From positions 40,620-67,769 of the forward strand of contig BMAT01003913.1 of the NCBI GenBank assembly GCA_019649035.1: DNA of 27,150 nucleotides, read 5' to 3'. This stretch comes from Elysia marginata. Taxonomy: Eukaryota; Mollusca; Gastropoda; Plakobranchidae. This document shows positions 10,905-21,060 of this stretch, piece after piece. Position 1 is the stretch's first letter; every line of letters starts with the position of its first letter. The position numbers were made by a program, and so were the translations under genes. Under the pieces are notes generated by a model, which made no database searches, was not told the origin of the DNA, and saw only the letters and a list, made by a program, of their open reading frames with translations.

Positions 10905-11960
10905 TACAAAAATACAAGACTATCCGTCAGTGAGGGTCCAAGGTCCGTCGATGATCTTAAGTTTCAATCCCAACCACCCTACGAGGACTGAAGCACTGGA
11001 TTAGGAAGTTGGTGCTGTATTTATAGTAGTCCCAGACGACAGCGGGGAGTCCATGTATGCTGTTTCTAAAGGCGTTTAAGATAAATGCAGTGACCGTTCT
11101 TTGTGGCAATCTATTCCATTTAATTCTGACCCTCAAGCCAAACGTGTTTTTATTTAACATCAAGACTGTAGGCCGGTTTAGTGAATATGTAACAGGGGTC
11201 TTGAGCTTTTTCTTGTTCCACAGCTAAGCGGGAGATAATCTTCCACACTGACATTATATAGTCTGTTAGTGAGCTTGTAGACCTCTATTAGCTCACTTCT
11301 TAAGTCGCCGGTACACGACAATTGGAAGGTCAAGGGCTTTTAGTCTATCTTCGTGACAGAAGTTAGCTTTGAATTGGAGCTGTTTAGTGGTCCTCCGTTA
11401 TAAATTGTCAACCATTGAGGAATCAGTCTTGTTGAATGACGACCGAATGCAGTCACCATTCGAGGTGCGGTCTAACTAGACTCTCGTACAAAGTAATGAA
11501 TGACAGATTATAAAGACAGTCGAGGGATCTCTGAATGAGGCCCACTAGCTTTTTAGCCTTGTTCACTTTCTTTCCGCAATGTTCACTTAACTTTAATTTG
11601 GTTTCGACATGAACTCCCAAATCTTTCTCACAGAATGTTCTAATTAGTTCCACTTGTCCATAACTCTCACACGGATAATTTGATTGACCCAGATGCATGA
11701 CTTTACACTTTGTTGCATTGAATCGCAACTGCCAGTCATTTGACCATTCTTGAAGTGCATCTAAATCCAGACTGTAATAATTGGAAATCTTGAACATTGT
11801 TCACAGGGAAATCATTTTAGTGCCATCAGCTAAAATATTTATAAAATTGTTCACTACTTTTGGCATGTCGTTTAAACATAACAAAAAACAACAACTGAAC
11901 CAGCTGGATGTTTCGCCGTTTCCGACGACTTGCTGATTGGATGTGCCGGATTTAGATTTA
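10905..11960 (-). mobile_element. CR1/Jockey-type LINE fragment, RT core to 3' UTR, degraded
   Basis: Read on the minus strand it gives, in order, the RT motifs of a CR1/Jockey-clade non-LTR retrotransposon: QQVVGNGETSSW, a damaged VPQGSV-like block, LNDMPKVVNNFINILADGTK, LDALQEWSNDWQLRFNATKC, EKDLGVHVETKLKLSEHC, LYESLVRPHLEW and, nearer the 3' end, IKWNRLPQRTVTAFILNAFR. The catalytic [FY]ADD motif reads LADG here, so the second Asp is lost. An in-frame stop follows it and there are several frame changes, so the copy is dead. The EN domain is not seen. The 3' UTR contains GATCATCGACGGACC (10956 to 10942), matching the plus-strand copy near 7.66 kb. Two such 3' ends point toward each other across 3.2 kb. 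Confidence 0.9.
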
Positions 11961-12128
11961 AGCTTTGAGTTTGCTTATTTATAAAAGCCTTTAGGGTTTT
12001 ACTTGGCTTTAAGTCTAACATAATTTTCATAGCTGCGCTTGGTTTTACGCGTATATCCGATTTGCTGACTTTAGATATTTAGCATTCACATTGTAATCCA
12101 CACCGTCTTTGTAAGAAGATTTTTTTTT
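11961..12128. other. Short AT-rich spacer upstream of the LINE fragment
   Basis: No conserved LINE endonuclease motif was found here or up to 12.7 kb on the minus strand. Confidence 0.4.
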
Positions 12129-12129
12129 G

Positions 12130-12225
12130 CGCTACGAGGCCGCTCAGGAGGACGAGGCCCATAGCGTAGAAAATCCAAGATGGCTGATGAGCTAGCGGGG
12201 CCCGTCAGCCAATCGTCTTTGGTGT
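12130..12225. promoter_or_regulatory. GC-rich island with YY1-like and CCAAT motifs
   Basis: This is an abrupt GC-rich patch in AT-rich surroundings. CCAAGATGGC (12175-12184) fits the YY1 core and CAGCCAATCG (12206-12215) fits a CCAAT box, both on the plus strand. No exon was identified next to it. It could be an orphan promoter or part of an unrecognised repeat. Confidence 0.2.
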
Positions 12226-12785
12226 CTACAGATGCAGTTAATCTCGGGGCGATCTAGGAGAGAAGTAAATGGCTAGAACATGAATTGCTTGTATCCCTGA
12301 GCACAGAAATGAACTTATCGCTGTCGTCGGCTGAGCAAGTAGGTGATTTATAGACCGAATCCAGCAAAAGTTTGTCACATCCCTTGAGAGGTATTCTGGC
12401 CCAAACGGACTCTGATGCTTGTTCGGGTTTATCGCCACAGCTTTTATAGAGAACCTAATATATATGCACAAATCCCTTTACATTCCTGTCGACCCATGTT
12501 ACTGAATAGATGAAAACTGTCAACATAAAGTTTTTTATTCCTGCAAAGGAGTGTTGGAATTCTTAGGTGGAACTTCTGATACAGCTGGAAGGTTTGGATT
12601 TAAATTTGAAATGGTGGCTAAAAGTTCATCTTTTTTTATTTAAAAAAAAACTATCCGCATTAAGGCATATGCTGATTAAGGCCAACTTCTCGTTTACAAC
12701 AGATTTAATGGCCGATTCTAGACTAAAACTTTGTGCAGGTTCAAAACTCCGTCTTCCTACACTTCCTTCCTTTTCTCCTCCTCCT

Positions 12786-13428
12786 CTACTTTCTCTTGCA
12801 TGCAGACGGGCTGTTATCTCTTACAGTCATGCCCCTTTTCATAAAGACATTATATAGTAGTCCTTCAATCTGTTCTTTTGCGTTTTTTAACTTCTGCAGG
12901 ATGATTTTGCGCTGTTCTTCACTGACTTCTGTCAGAGGCCTTGGCTTATTTGTGTGCTCTGGAATCTTACTTTTTGTACGGCGGAGTGGATTCGAAGTAG
13001 TTGCAGTTTTTGACTCCTAATTCCTCCATGAGCCTACTCACTTCATTCAGATCTTGTGCTTCTCTAACTGCTAGGTCTTCATGTTTGCTTTCAATCAGAT
13101 TAAATATGATGAGATTTAGCTTAAGATTGTTGCACTTTTTGTACTCCTCTATATTGTCACTTCTAAAAGAGTCTTTTACTTCTTTAAAAGATGAATGATT
13201 TATGCTACTGTCATTAGACGGCCAAGGCCAAGGCTTCCTGCGGTTGTCACAAAACCACAAGCACGGTCTGGTTCCACCTTTGAGAGACTGAGACCAGGCT
13301 TGATGATAGCTTGCTCGTGCTACACGCAGAACAAGCTGGCTCATCGCACCGGTCACATTTTATGATATTGTTCTCTTGTTCCAAAAAATCTTCATTACAG
13401 AGTTTAGAGACTTCCTTGGACCCGGCAT
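12786..13428 (-). mobile_element. LINE ORF1 fragment with PHD-like zinc finger, broken
   Basis: The minus strand from an ATG at 13428 (MPGPRKS) gives the typical parts of a CR1-type ORF1 protein, an RNA-binding chaperone, spread over more than one frame. A Cys-rich finger comes first, with KLCNEDF, IIKCDRCDEPACSACSTSK and WFCDN. A spacer follows, then the RRM-like part NLKLNLIIFNLIESKHEDLA, LNEVSRLMEELGVKN and NKPRPLTEVSEEQRKIILQK, ending with a basic tail and stop at 12786. Several frame changes separate the pieces, so it is dead. It lies upstream of, and on the same strand as, the RT fragment at 10.9-12.0 kb. The roughly 0.8 kb between them is too short for EN plus RT and shows no EN motif. 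They could be one internally deleted copy or two insertions. Confidence 0.72.
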
Positions 13429-13459
13429 GTAAAAATAGAAACGCCTGTGTCCTCAACTA

Positions 13460-14336
13460 GAACAAAAAATCAATTTTATTCATGTCTTCAAATATGGGTT
13501 TGCAACTTTTTGTATTGTTTTGTGCACAAATTGAGGGTTTGAAAAAAAATCATCAAGAAAAAAAACTTATAGACATACAATCTTTTTGTTTGTTTTAATC
13601 TCAATTTCGTGCATTGATTTACATTTGGTGAAAAATATATGGAATGTTTGAACAAACATCTGTTGGAAACTTTTGTAAACTTCATAAATGTCCATGCGAA
13701 AGAGGGGGAAAAAGTGGCTTCACCAATAAAACTATCAAGCAAACTTAAAGAGAGACAAAATACGGCCGACTTAACGCAAAAAATCATCATTACTACCACT
13801 CATCTTCGACGTTATGTGAAGAAATTGCAAAAAAAAGAAAACAACTAAAAGCAAAAGCAAAAAACAAAAAACAAAAAAAACAAAAACAAACACCCCCAAC
13901 CACCCCACCATAAAAAACAACAAAAAATCTTTCAATTCATCCCCGAGGATCAAGGGAATTAGGCAAAGCCTGCCCCATAGTTACCATTGTAATGCATGAC
14001 ATCTACAGACAGTCGTGAAGTGACAGGCAGCTACCTTGTACTTTAAGTTTTTTCATATTGATACTACGAAAAACAACCTTGAAAGCTAAACATAAAGGCT
14101 TCCTAGAAATAAAGGCAGAGAGTGAAGAGTATCAAACTAATAAAAAACCTACAAACCAGCCCGACTATTTTGCGAAAAAGTCTAATGTAATTAGTTTTCT
14201 TTAGTCACTTCTGAATATGTGAAAGTTCCCTTGAACAGAGCCCGAATGTAGTTACACTGATTAAATTTCGTATAGCACAAATAAATATGGGCTGACATTT
14301 TCGTTTTATAAGGTTTAGTTAAAAAGAATACAGAAA
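13460..14336. other. Unassigned DNA with A-rich low-complexity block
   Basis: 13829-13930 is an A-rich run of CAAAAA-type units. An ATG frame at 13639-13848 (69 codons, Lys-rich end) has no recognisable domain and I do not call it. The A-rich block could be an old retroposon tail. Confidence 0.45.
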
Positions 14337-14406
14337 ATCAAATTAAAGGTTACCATTTACAGAGATATCTTATCAAATTAAAGGTTACCATCTATAGAGA
14401 TATCCT
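14337..14406. repeat. 35-bp tandem duplication
   Basis: The unit at 14337-14371 (starting atcaaattaaaggttacc and ending gagatatctt) is repeated at 14372-14406 with only a few changes, so it looks recent. Confidence 0.85.
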
Positions 14407-14820
14407 ATCTAGTAAAATCTTTACTTGAATATCAGCAGAAAGAAAGACTGTATATTAAAGTCTTTTTCGCGATGGAAGGCAAATTACATTGATTGAATGC
14501 TGTATAGGAAAAAAAGAAAACTCTATACAATAAATCCCAAGCAGTGACAATGCGTTAGATACAGTCAAATATACCCCGTACATTACAAGGCGTTCTGATA
14601 AAAAAAACGATATTTCTTCTGAGCTTACAAAGGGTAAAAAACTAAATAACATTTGGTTGCGAGATGTAACACCTTATGCCTGTTAGCCGCAACCCCCCTC
14701 CAAAAAAAGGAACAATAAAAACAATAGCAATCCTCGAATCTCAATCGTTGCCTTTTCCAGAAAGGTCCATATTATAAATTGAGGAAAGCATTGAAAAATT
14801 GCTTTGCCAGGCTATCACAA
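14407..14820. other. Unassigned DNA
   Basis: AT-rich with a short C run near 14695. No supported feature. Confidence 0.4.
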
Positions 14821-14821
14821 C

Positions 14822-14892
14822 ACGAGACGTAGCTGTGGTCGAACCCGCAACCGTCCTCTGACGCGAGTCGATATGGACTTCGCTTAGTCGTT
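14822..14892 (-). mobile_element. tRNA-like promoter remnant, probable SINE head
   Basis: On the minus strand AAGCGAAGT matches 8 of 9 positions of the pol III A box and, about 38 bases later, GGTTCGACCAC matches the B box except its last base. The patch is GC-rich against its flanks. I cannot fold a convincing anticodon arm or acceptor stem, so it is not a working tRNA gene. A worn SINE head is the better reading. Confidence 0.35.
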
Positions 14893-15847
14893 TTAAACCA
14901 GTTCTACACAGTTAAAAGAAGCGTAGCGGTTTTCAACCTGCCGATTTCAATAAAATAAGTCTGAAAATGGCAATCACTTCTGCAAAATGGAGGAAAACTT
15001 TACACGCAAAGTCTGGAGGCCGTAGGCCTAAAACGGAAAATAACAAATTCATGTAGACCCGAAGATGGGAGTAATATGGCGCTCAAAACCAAAGCTACCC
15101 GTAATCATTATCCAGACTTTAGATCAATATATTTTCCAGATCTCAATTTAAACCTAAATCATGTAGATTAATTCCCAGATCTAAGTCACATTTTAGCCTC
15201 TCAATACAAAATCTAGATGTAGATCTAACCTTTTTTTTACAGTATTTAAAAAAATGAAGTTGGGACATATTAGCAAAACTACAACTTTCTATGTATGTTC
15301 TTCCGACTACCTTTTTTGAAGTGTATAAAATTCTTCCTAAAAACTGCGCCTTTATTGCAGTGATGGATGACCCAAATAAAGAGAGAAAAGCGATTTGATT
15401 CTGGTCTTGATTCTGTCAAAACTGCACCATATTATTCAAACTGCAATGCAGCAGACATAGCTGTAGGCAATTATTGAAATTCTGGAAAGTAAAAGGCAAC
15501 GTTAGCTGTTTAACACCGATCGCAAATCCCCACGAATGGCTTTTTATGATATCTTATTTTTAACGATTTTGTTTCAGCTCCAAAAGGCACACGTCTTGTC
15601 AAACGCAACGGGAAATACCTTCAAAGACAGTGCTATAAAAAGCAAACAAATGCGAATTTACAAACTTTAGACTAAACTCCACAGTCTCCTCAGTGACGAA
15701 AAGAAATCAGGCAGGTGTAGTGCTTTGTTTACTTGAATAATGTTATACGGTGAATTTTTTTTTTGGCCTCTCACAGTTTATGTAACAAATAAATTTCTCT
15801 GCGCAAGAAACTCTTCGATGGAAGATTGTTTGAGGGTTTTAAAAGGG
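14893..15847. other. Mostly non-coding; several acceptor-like tracts
   Basis: Two good plus-strand acceptor signals stand out: the one ending gcgcctttattgcag at about 15360 and the one ending cgattttgtttcag at about 15580. After the second, two frames stay open for about 30 codons, one starting with PKGTRLVKRNGKYLQRQ, but no convincing donor closes the exon. I cannot assign it to a gene. Confidence 0.25.
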
Positions 15848-15890
15848 AGATAATTATCTTTATAGAACCGAAAAAGGAGATAATTGTCTC
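15848..15890. promoter_or_regulatory. Pair of TAATTA-centred palindromes
   Basis: AGATAATTATCT (15848-15859) is a perfect 12-base palindrome. GAGATAATTGTCTC (15877-15890) is a near-palindrome 30 bases on. TAATTA cores are typical homeodomain targets, and this pair lies just upstream of an exon-like island. The regulatory role is inference. Confidence 0.3.
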
Positions 15891-15974
15891 TTCACATTCG
15901 AACACTGCCAATATCGTTAGACATCTAAAAGAGTCTATTCCCAAAGAATTACTCTCTTTACGTTACCAGTCCAG

Positions 15975-16109
15975 ATTTTGAGTTTGCGAGGGCCATTAAT
16001 CACTTTTTCAAACCAGCCCCTTGAGAAATGGGCTAGCTATCCAGGCGAAGACACGCTGAAACTAAAGCCCGAGATCAAGAACGGCGAAGGCAAGCACTAT
16101 CAGTTTTAG
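15975..16109 (+). CDS. Candidate terminal coding exon of an unrecognised protein
   Basis: After an acceptor-like tract (ctctttacgttaccagtccag) one frame runs 44 codons to TAG at 16107-16109. It includes FSNQPLEKWASYPGEDTLK and ends in KNGEGKHYQF. The second half uses G/C-ending codons heavily (CTG, AAG, CCC, GAG, ATC, AAC, GGC, CAC, CAG) in otherwise AT-rich DNA, which is a strong coding sign. The same frame is open back to a stop near 15918, so the exon start could be further left. In the first third a second frame also looks protein-like (SPDFEFARAINHFF) and then hits a stop, so a frameshifted pseudogene copy is possible. I do not recognise the protein. No upstream exon with matching phase was found. 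Confidence 0.4.
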   Translation: MLSLRGPLITFSNQPLEKWASYPGEDTLKLKPEIKNGEGKHYQF

Positions 16110-16294
16110 TACTTTCTAATGGTCCTAGGTGAGTGGGCTGAAGCTTTCAAGAAGGTCTATCTTTCAATCTAAAATTGAGACATCCCTAGTAAGTTCATGT
16201 TTTTTATCCAAATTACTTTTCTTAGACCTGAGGGGATTTAGAAAAAAGCCTTTCAAGCTATTATTCTGTTCAAATGATACGTTCGATCAAAATT

Positions 16295-18334
16295 TGAGGT
16301 TGTCCCAAAAGTTCGTCCAGTTTATACTATGTCTTCTTCAACCCAATAAAGATAGGTCTAAATTTAGCTTTTTCCCATGGTAAAAGCTTGTTTCATGTTG
16401 GAAAATGATTAAAGAGATACTATAGATAATTTTATCCGTATCGTATCACACGTTTTTGTGTAGTTCTTGGTTTTTTAGTAAAAAGACGTGTTTTCTAGGC
16501 TTTAAAAAGTGGACACTTTTAGTGACCTACTTTACCTTTCAAATGACTTTCTTCCCGATTCAACCTTACAGTTTTTGGCGATGAATTTTAACTGCAGGAG
16601 GTCTAATAGACATATACTGAAAAAAGTACGTCAATCTTTTCATTCAAAAAAGTGCACCATCTAGATTTGCTTAGGTCTAGCGGACATAACGCTTGTTGTG
16701 AAAATGCTAGATCTACAAACACACACGAAAATGTTAGTTTTTATTGTTAATTTAATTACCACAGGCAATGTTTAAAAAAAAAACATTTTTTGGGATTGAA
16801 ACTGGACACTCATCAGTTTTAGAAGAGTAACTCTCCTCAAGAAAATCAGTGGTTTTTGATTCAAGCAACAATTGTTGTGAAGTGTTATGTCCTCAACAAT
16901 AATAAATATTTTAATATTTGGTTTTGTACCAAACCATAAACCTCTTTATAGCTTGATTCAGTACACAATTTGGTTTTACATTTGAAAATATTGACCCCAT
17001 AAGCCTAATCACAGCAAATTTTCAGAGCAAGCGATTAGATCTATCGTAGTGAATGTTTGGAGTGGCGTTATGTCCGCAAAACTGCGTTATGTTCTAAAAC
17101 TGTTGAAGCCACATTCAGTGAAAGAATGGCTGCAGCATCAAACTTTTTTTTATAGAAACTTCCACCTGTCCTATAGATTCTTGAACTACAACTATTTTCA
17201 TGCTGAGTTTGCCTAAAATCATGGGAATAAGAACAAAGGAAATTCACAACAATTTTTCTTTGTAGTGAATGTTATGTCCAGACTGCAATAGCATTTTTGA
17301 ATTAATATAAGCCTATTAACACAAAATGAAGTAAATTTATCAAAAAAGCTGTTCTTAGGGTATATAGAATAGGAAAATGTGTATTTCTGGAACTAGATCT
17401 AGGTTTTAAAATATAGGTCTAACGAGAACTTTACGGAGTGAGTATTATGTCCAAATAAAATTTTAGGTAACAGTTGTGTGTAAAATTGTATCGACAATGT
17501 TTATAAGAGAGTAGATTCAAGGCTTATGCTGTTTATGATAAGATCTTAATCTAGATCTAGATTTTTTAAAGAGAACTTGGTGGTGTTTTTTTTTTAGTTT
17601 AAGATTTGTAGTGAACGTTATGTCCTCAATATGATACGTGTTTAGATTATGGAAAAAGGGAAAATATACCGTGTTTTATCAAAATTGTCCCTCTAGACCT
17701 TTGAAAACATAAATTTATCACAAATAAACCTGCAATAAGCTTGTGTTTTTTAATTCTAATAGAATCGTTTAATAATTACACTTTTGTAGTGAACGTTATG
17801 TCCAAAAATTGAAATTACGTTCCCATTGTTGAAAATAAAACTAATTGAAAACTTTCATACTTGCAAGGTCTAGTGTGAAATTAAGATAATTTTATTCAAA
17901 TTTGAATAGAATCTGTGAGATATTTATGGAAATTTTAAACTTTTCAGAAATGGGTTCCTATAAACACAGCATGTCTCGGCACATTTTTGCCTCTATAAAA
18001 AAAAAAATAAACTGAATGAAACTCATAAAAACTGTTGTAGTTCTTCAATAATGGGTAGCCTAAAACGTCCTACCATAAATATCCCATAAAACATACATAC
18101 TTTTAGAATTATAAACTTCTATCGGAGTGAATCGTTATGTCCTCAATATGAAGGGAGCTGTCACCATAACAGCTTTTACCTTTACAAGGGTAAATTTTTT
18201 TATCTTTTTTCTTTCACATTAGTTAAGATAGATAATTTCTCTATACCATAGACCCAATTTAAAGTGCTTTGGGGGAGTTTAATTTTTTCACCTCAATGAC
18301 CATGTTTCATGGACCAACTTTTGGGACAGCCTCA
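16295..18334. mobile_element. Putative non-autonomous DNA transposon, mariner-like TIRs
   Basis: TGAGGTTGTCCCAAAAGTT starts at 16295. Its inverted match AACTTTTGGGACAGCCTCA ends at 18334, and the likeness extends to about 25 bases (next: (C/G)GTCCA). The motif resembles ends of mariner-family elements. Both flanks read TT rather than the expected TA, so the target duplication is not proven. The roughly 2.04 kb between carries no transposase frame and no DDD/DDE block. Instead it holds the 18-bp box array described separately. If the ends are real this is a large non-autonomous element that contains or captured a satellite. A chance pair of ends is unlikely at this length but not excluded. Confidence 0.5.
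16874..18142 (+). repeat. Array of an 18-bp box, about 175-bp spacing
   Basis: GTAGTGAACGTTATGTCC is exact at 17608-17625 and 17786-17803. Close variants lie at 16874-16892 (one extra base), 17046-17075 (9-base insert), 17262-17279, 17434-17452 and 18123-18142. Steps between the ATGTCC ends are 183, 204, 173, 173, 178 and 339 (twice the step) bases. An inverted ggacataac lies at 16682-16690. Between the boxes I can see little shared sequence. The flanks of a former tandem repeat have therefore decayed while the box stayed, or the boxes are sites for a protein. Confidence 0.75.
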
Positions 18335-18380
18335 TTCCTGTATCTTGTACGCTAAACTTTGGCTACTGTTCATTAACTGT

Positions 18381-18569
18381 CCCCGTACTTCGTGTACCAA
18401 AAATTTTTTTTCATTAACCAATTCTTATCTGACTTTGAAAATCTTTTAAAAAAGGCCTCATTTAACCCTTTTGCCTTCACCTAAATTATTATGTATGTTA
18501 GAAAATAGGTATTGTAATAATAAAAAAAAAATTAAGTGTTACCCCACCCCGAACGTCATGTACCAAAAA
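18381..18569 (+). repeat. 23-bp imperfect direct repeat, 166 apart
   Basis: CCCCG(T/A)AC(T/G)TC(G/A)TGTACCAAAAA occurs at 18381-18403 and 18547-18569, 20 of 23 positions equal. The GAACGTCATGTACC form resembles the GAACGTTATGTCC part of the array box, and the spacing is close to that array's step. The array may extend past the right inverted end. Confidence 0.5.
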
Positions 18570-18837
18570 CATCATTACGAGGGAAGCAAGCCATGTGCGG
18601 ATCAGTGAGCTACTGGAATGATGGTGAAAGAAGTCAATGCAATGGCATTGTGCATCCACACACACAGTGTGCAAATGTAGGCATCTTATATATAAATCTG
18701 GTTTTTACAGATACAGATGTTAATGTGTCAATTCTTTTGGGTTCACTTGTGGTCAGTATTGTTCACTTAAAGTTTTATTTCATAGGTTACATATGTTGTT
18801 TTGTACTTTGCTTGTACAGTTACTGCTGGTAGTTGTT

Positions 18838-18897
18838 TAGTAGTAGTACTGGGTCTAGTAGTCGTAGTCGTAGTAGCAGTAGTAGCAGCAGCAGCAG
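18838..18897. repeat. TAG/CAG trinucleotide repeat
   Basis: An interrupted run of TAG triplets changes to CAG and GCA triplets. A short unrecognised frame with a TTTTTACAG acceptor-like tract lies just before it (18590-18720) but is not called. Confidence 0.85.
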
Positions 18898-18899
18898 TT

Positions 18900-19640
18900 T
18901 GAATTTCTCTTTTATTTCTTTTTTAGTACCAACGCCGTTATCCTTGTCTTTATCCTGGAAATATCGCTAAATTTTCTCTTTTTTGTTAAACAAATAAACA
19001 GTAATGTAGGAATAACTGAAAGATTTTAAAGGTGTGAAATAAGCAGCTAACTGAAGTAAGCTTTTAAGTGGAAAAATCCAAAATGTCGGCCCCTAGTATG
19101 ATTCAAAATTACAACTTATAGTAGCTTCGGCACCGACCGCCTTGCAACTAAGAGAGAATGATAGCATAATACCATGTCGCCACTACGCTCCTTTAAGCAG
19201 CAGTTTCATGACCAAACTCTTTGATCAGCTTCTCTAATCGACTTGCTTGCTTGAACGGGAAGACCCAAATTCCAAGAGCAAAGTAGAAGACATATCGTGC
19301 TTGTGCGAGTGGACCGGCCTTTTTACACTAATAAACATGAGGGTTAGTACAGCGCACGGTCTTACAGATTGGCCCTTCGTGTGAGTCCGGTAAATATCGG
19401 AATTCGGAAGTGCGCCATACTGTTTGCGCTGATCCCATTTGTAAACACCATTGAGCAGACGAGCAAAGCCTGATTATGGATAACTATTGCTTATTTTCAA
19501 TACATGTACTTATGTAAGTTTGTAATATTGCATTGGCTGAATAAACTTGCATTGAATTAAACTGCATTCATCCTTTCTTAAATCCGTTTGCATAAAAGAT
19601 CCAGATTTACAGTGTTAAAAAAATAGAAAAGGAAAACAAA
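18900..19640. other. Unassigned, with a GC-richer block
   Basis: 19120-19460 is GC-richer than its flanks and is followed by CTGAATAAACTTGCATTG at about 19538, a possible poly(A) signal on the plus strand. It could be the 3' end of a non-coding transcript or an unknown repeat. No open frame fits. Confidence 0.25.
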
Positions 19641-19642
19641 GA

Positions 19643-20256
<614 letters not shown>

Positions 20257-20749
20257 CCTCGTTTGTTCGTATTTGTAGGCAGCGTTGTAATTTGACTTCA
20301 TATACAGATTATCCAAACGTGGTTTTACTGTTTCATGTACTTTTTAAAAGTCTTGTTAGTGGTACCATATTATTCTGTTTGTCCTTCTTTATGTCATGTT
20401 GTGAGTTGATTGAACTAGAGGAGCAAGCATGTGGGTATTATTATTTCTGTTAGCCTACTTAGATCTAGTTTGTCGGCTATAATATCTTATCTGTTGCCTT
20501 CCGGCACTATTAAATCCTGCTCTAATTTTTAAAAAATCTTCTTAGTTATACTAGACTGCCAAATTTGCAGCATTAGTTTTGTTTGGGCTTATTAGCCGTT
20601 TACTTCTGGACAGGGCATAATCGTCACTCATTTAATTCTAATTTGCAACGATCTGCAGTCCAAACAATATGACGGACGAGATTCGGGTGGGGCACGGGTT
20701 TTGTTACTTCGTGGTATGGCGCAAGTGTATCTGTTCTATATATAGTCTG
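20257..20749. other. Unassigned DNA before the SINE
   Basis: The stretch contains AGATCTAG strings. 20640-20740 is GC-richer and directly abuts the SINE head. It may be another repeat. No gene is supported. Confidence 0.35.
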
Positions 20750-21060
20750 TGGTACAGCGTGGCAGAGTGGGTAGCCATCGGACTCGAGATCTGGTGGTCG
20801 CTGATTCGATTCCCGACCATGTGATGTTGCAATTGCCTTGGGAAAGCAATTTATCCCACTCACCTGTAAAATGGGTACCCAGCTACGGGCAGTTCTTGAA
20901 TTTTGATATGCGCCTACAACACCCTGCGTATGGGTTAAAAGTGGCTTTCAAATGTACTGGTCTGCAGGGGCATTAGTGCACTGCCCTGTGGTGACGCAGT
21001 CACGCTGAGTTACAAAGCCAAATTTCCCGAAAGGGATTAATATAGTGTATAAAAAAATTG
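20750..21060 (+). mobile_element. tRNA-derived CORE-SINE
   Basis: The head is a tRNA-like pol III promoter: TGGCAGAGTGG (20760-20770) is an A box and GATTCGATTCC (20803-20813) a B box, 43 bases apart. Next comes a central part (about 20825-20880) with CCTTGGGAAAGCA and CACCTGTAAAATGGGTACCC. It matches the core of the CORE-SINE superfamily, as in vertebrate MIR (ccttgggcaa...ctgtaaaatggg). The tail ends in AAATTTCCCGAAAGGGATT, a small stem-loop (TTCCC/GGGA with a GAAA loop) and an A-rich end, the kind of 3' end shared with a partner LINE. The head is nearly consensus, so the copy is fairly young. The element does not code for protein. Target duplications could not be fixed by eye. Confidence 0.85.

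Noticed and set aside
12238-12471. A 77-codon minus-strand frame between the LINE ORF1 and RT pieces, as possible endonuclease
   Set aside because: It shows none of the conserved endonuclease residues or motifs.
13639-13848. A 69-codon ATG frame with a Lys-rich end
   Set aside because: No domain or splice signal, it runs into an A-rich block, and the opposite strand is also open. Chance is likely.
14822-14892. A possible working tRNA gene on the minus strand
   Set aside because: Only the A and B box regions fit; no acceptor or anticodon stem could be paired.
16874-18142. CRISPR-like array
   Set aside because: The repeats are imperfect, spacers are about 155 bases and the genome is clearly animal. 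A satellite or binding-site array fits better.
18536-18832. A 98-codon frame with several Cys
   Set aside because: It starts inside a repeated 23-mer and has no recognisable domain; an acceptor-like tract inside it makes a single exon unlikely.
20624-20976. Frames on both strands across the SINE
   Set aside because: They are read-through of the SINE head and core; SINEs do not code for protein.
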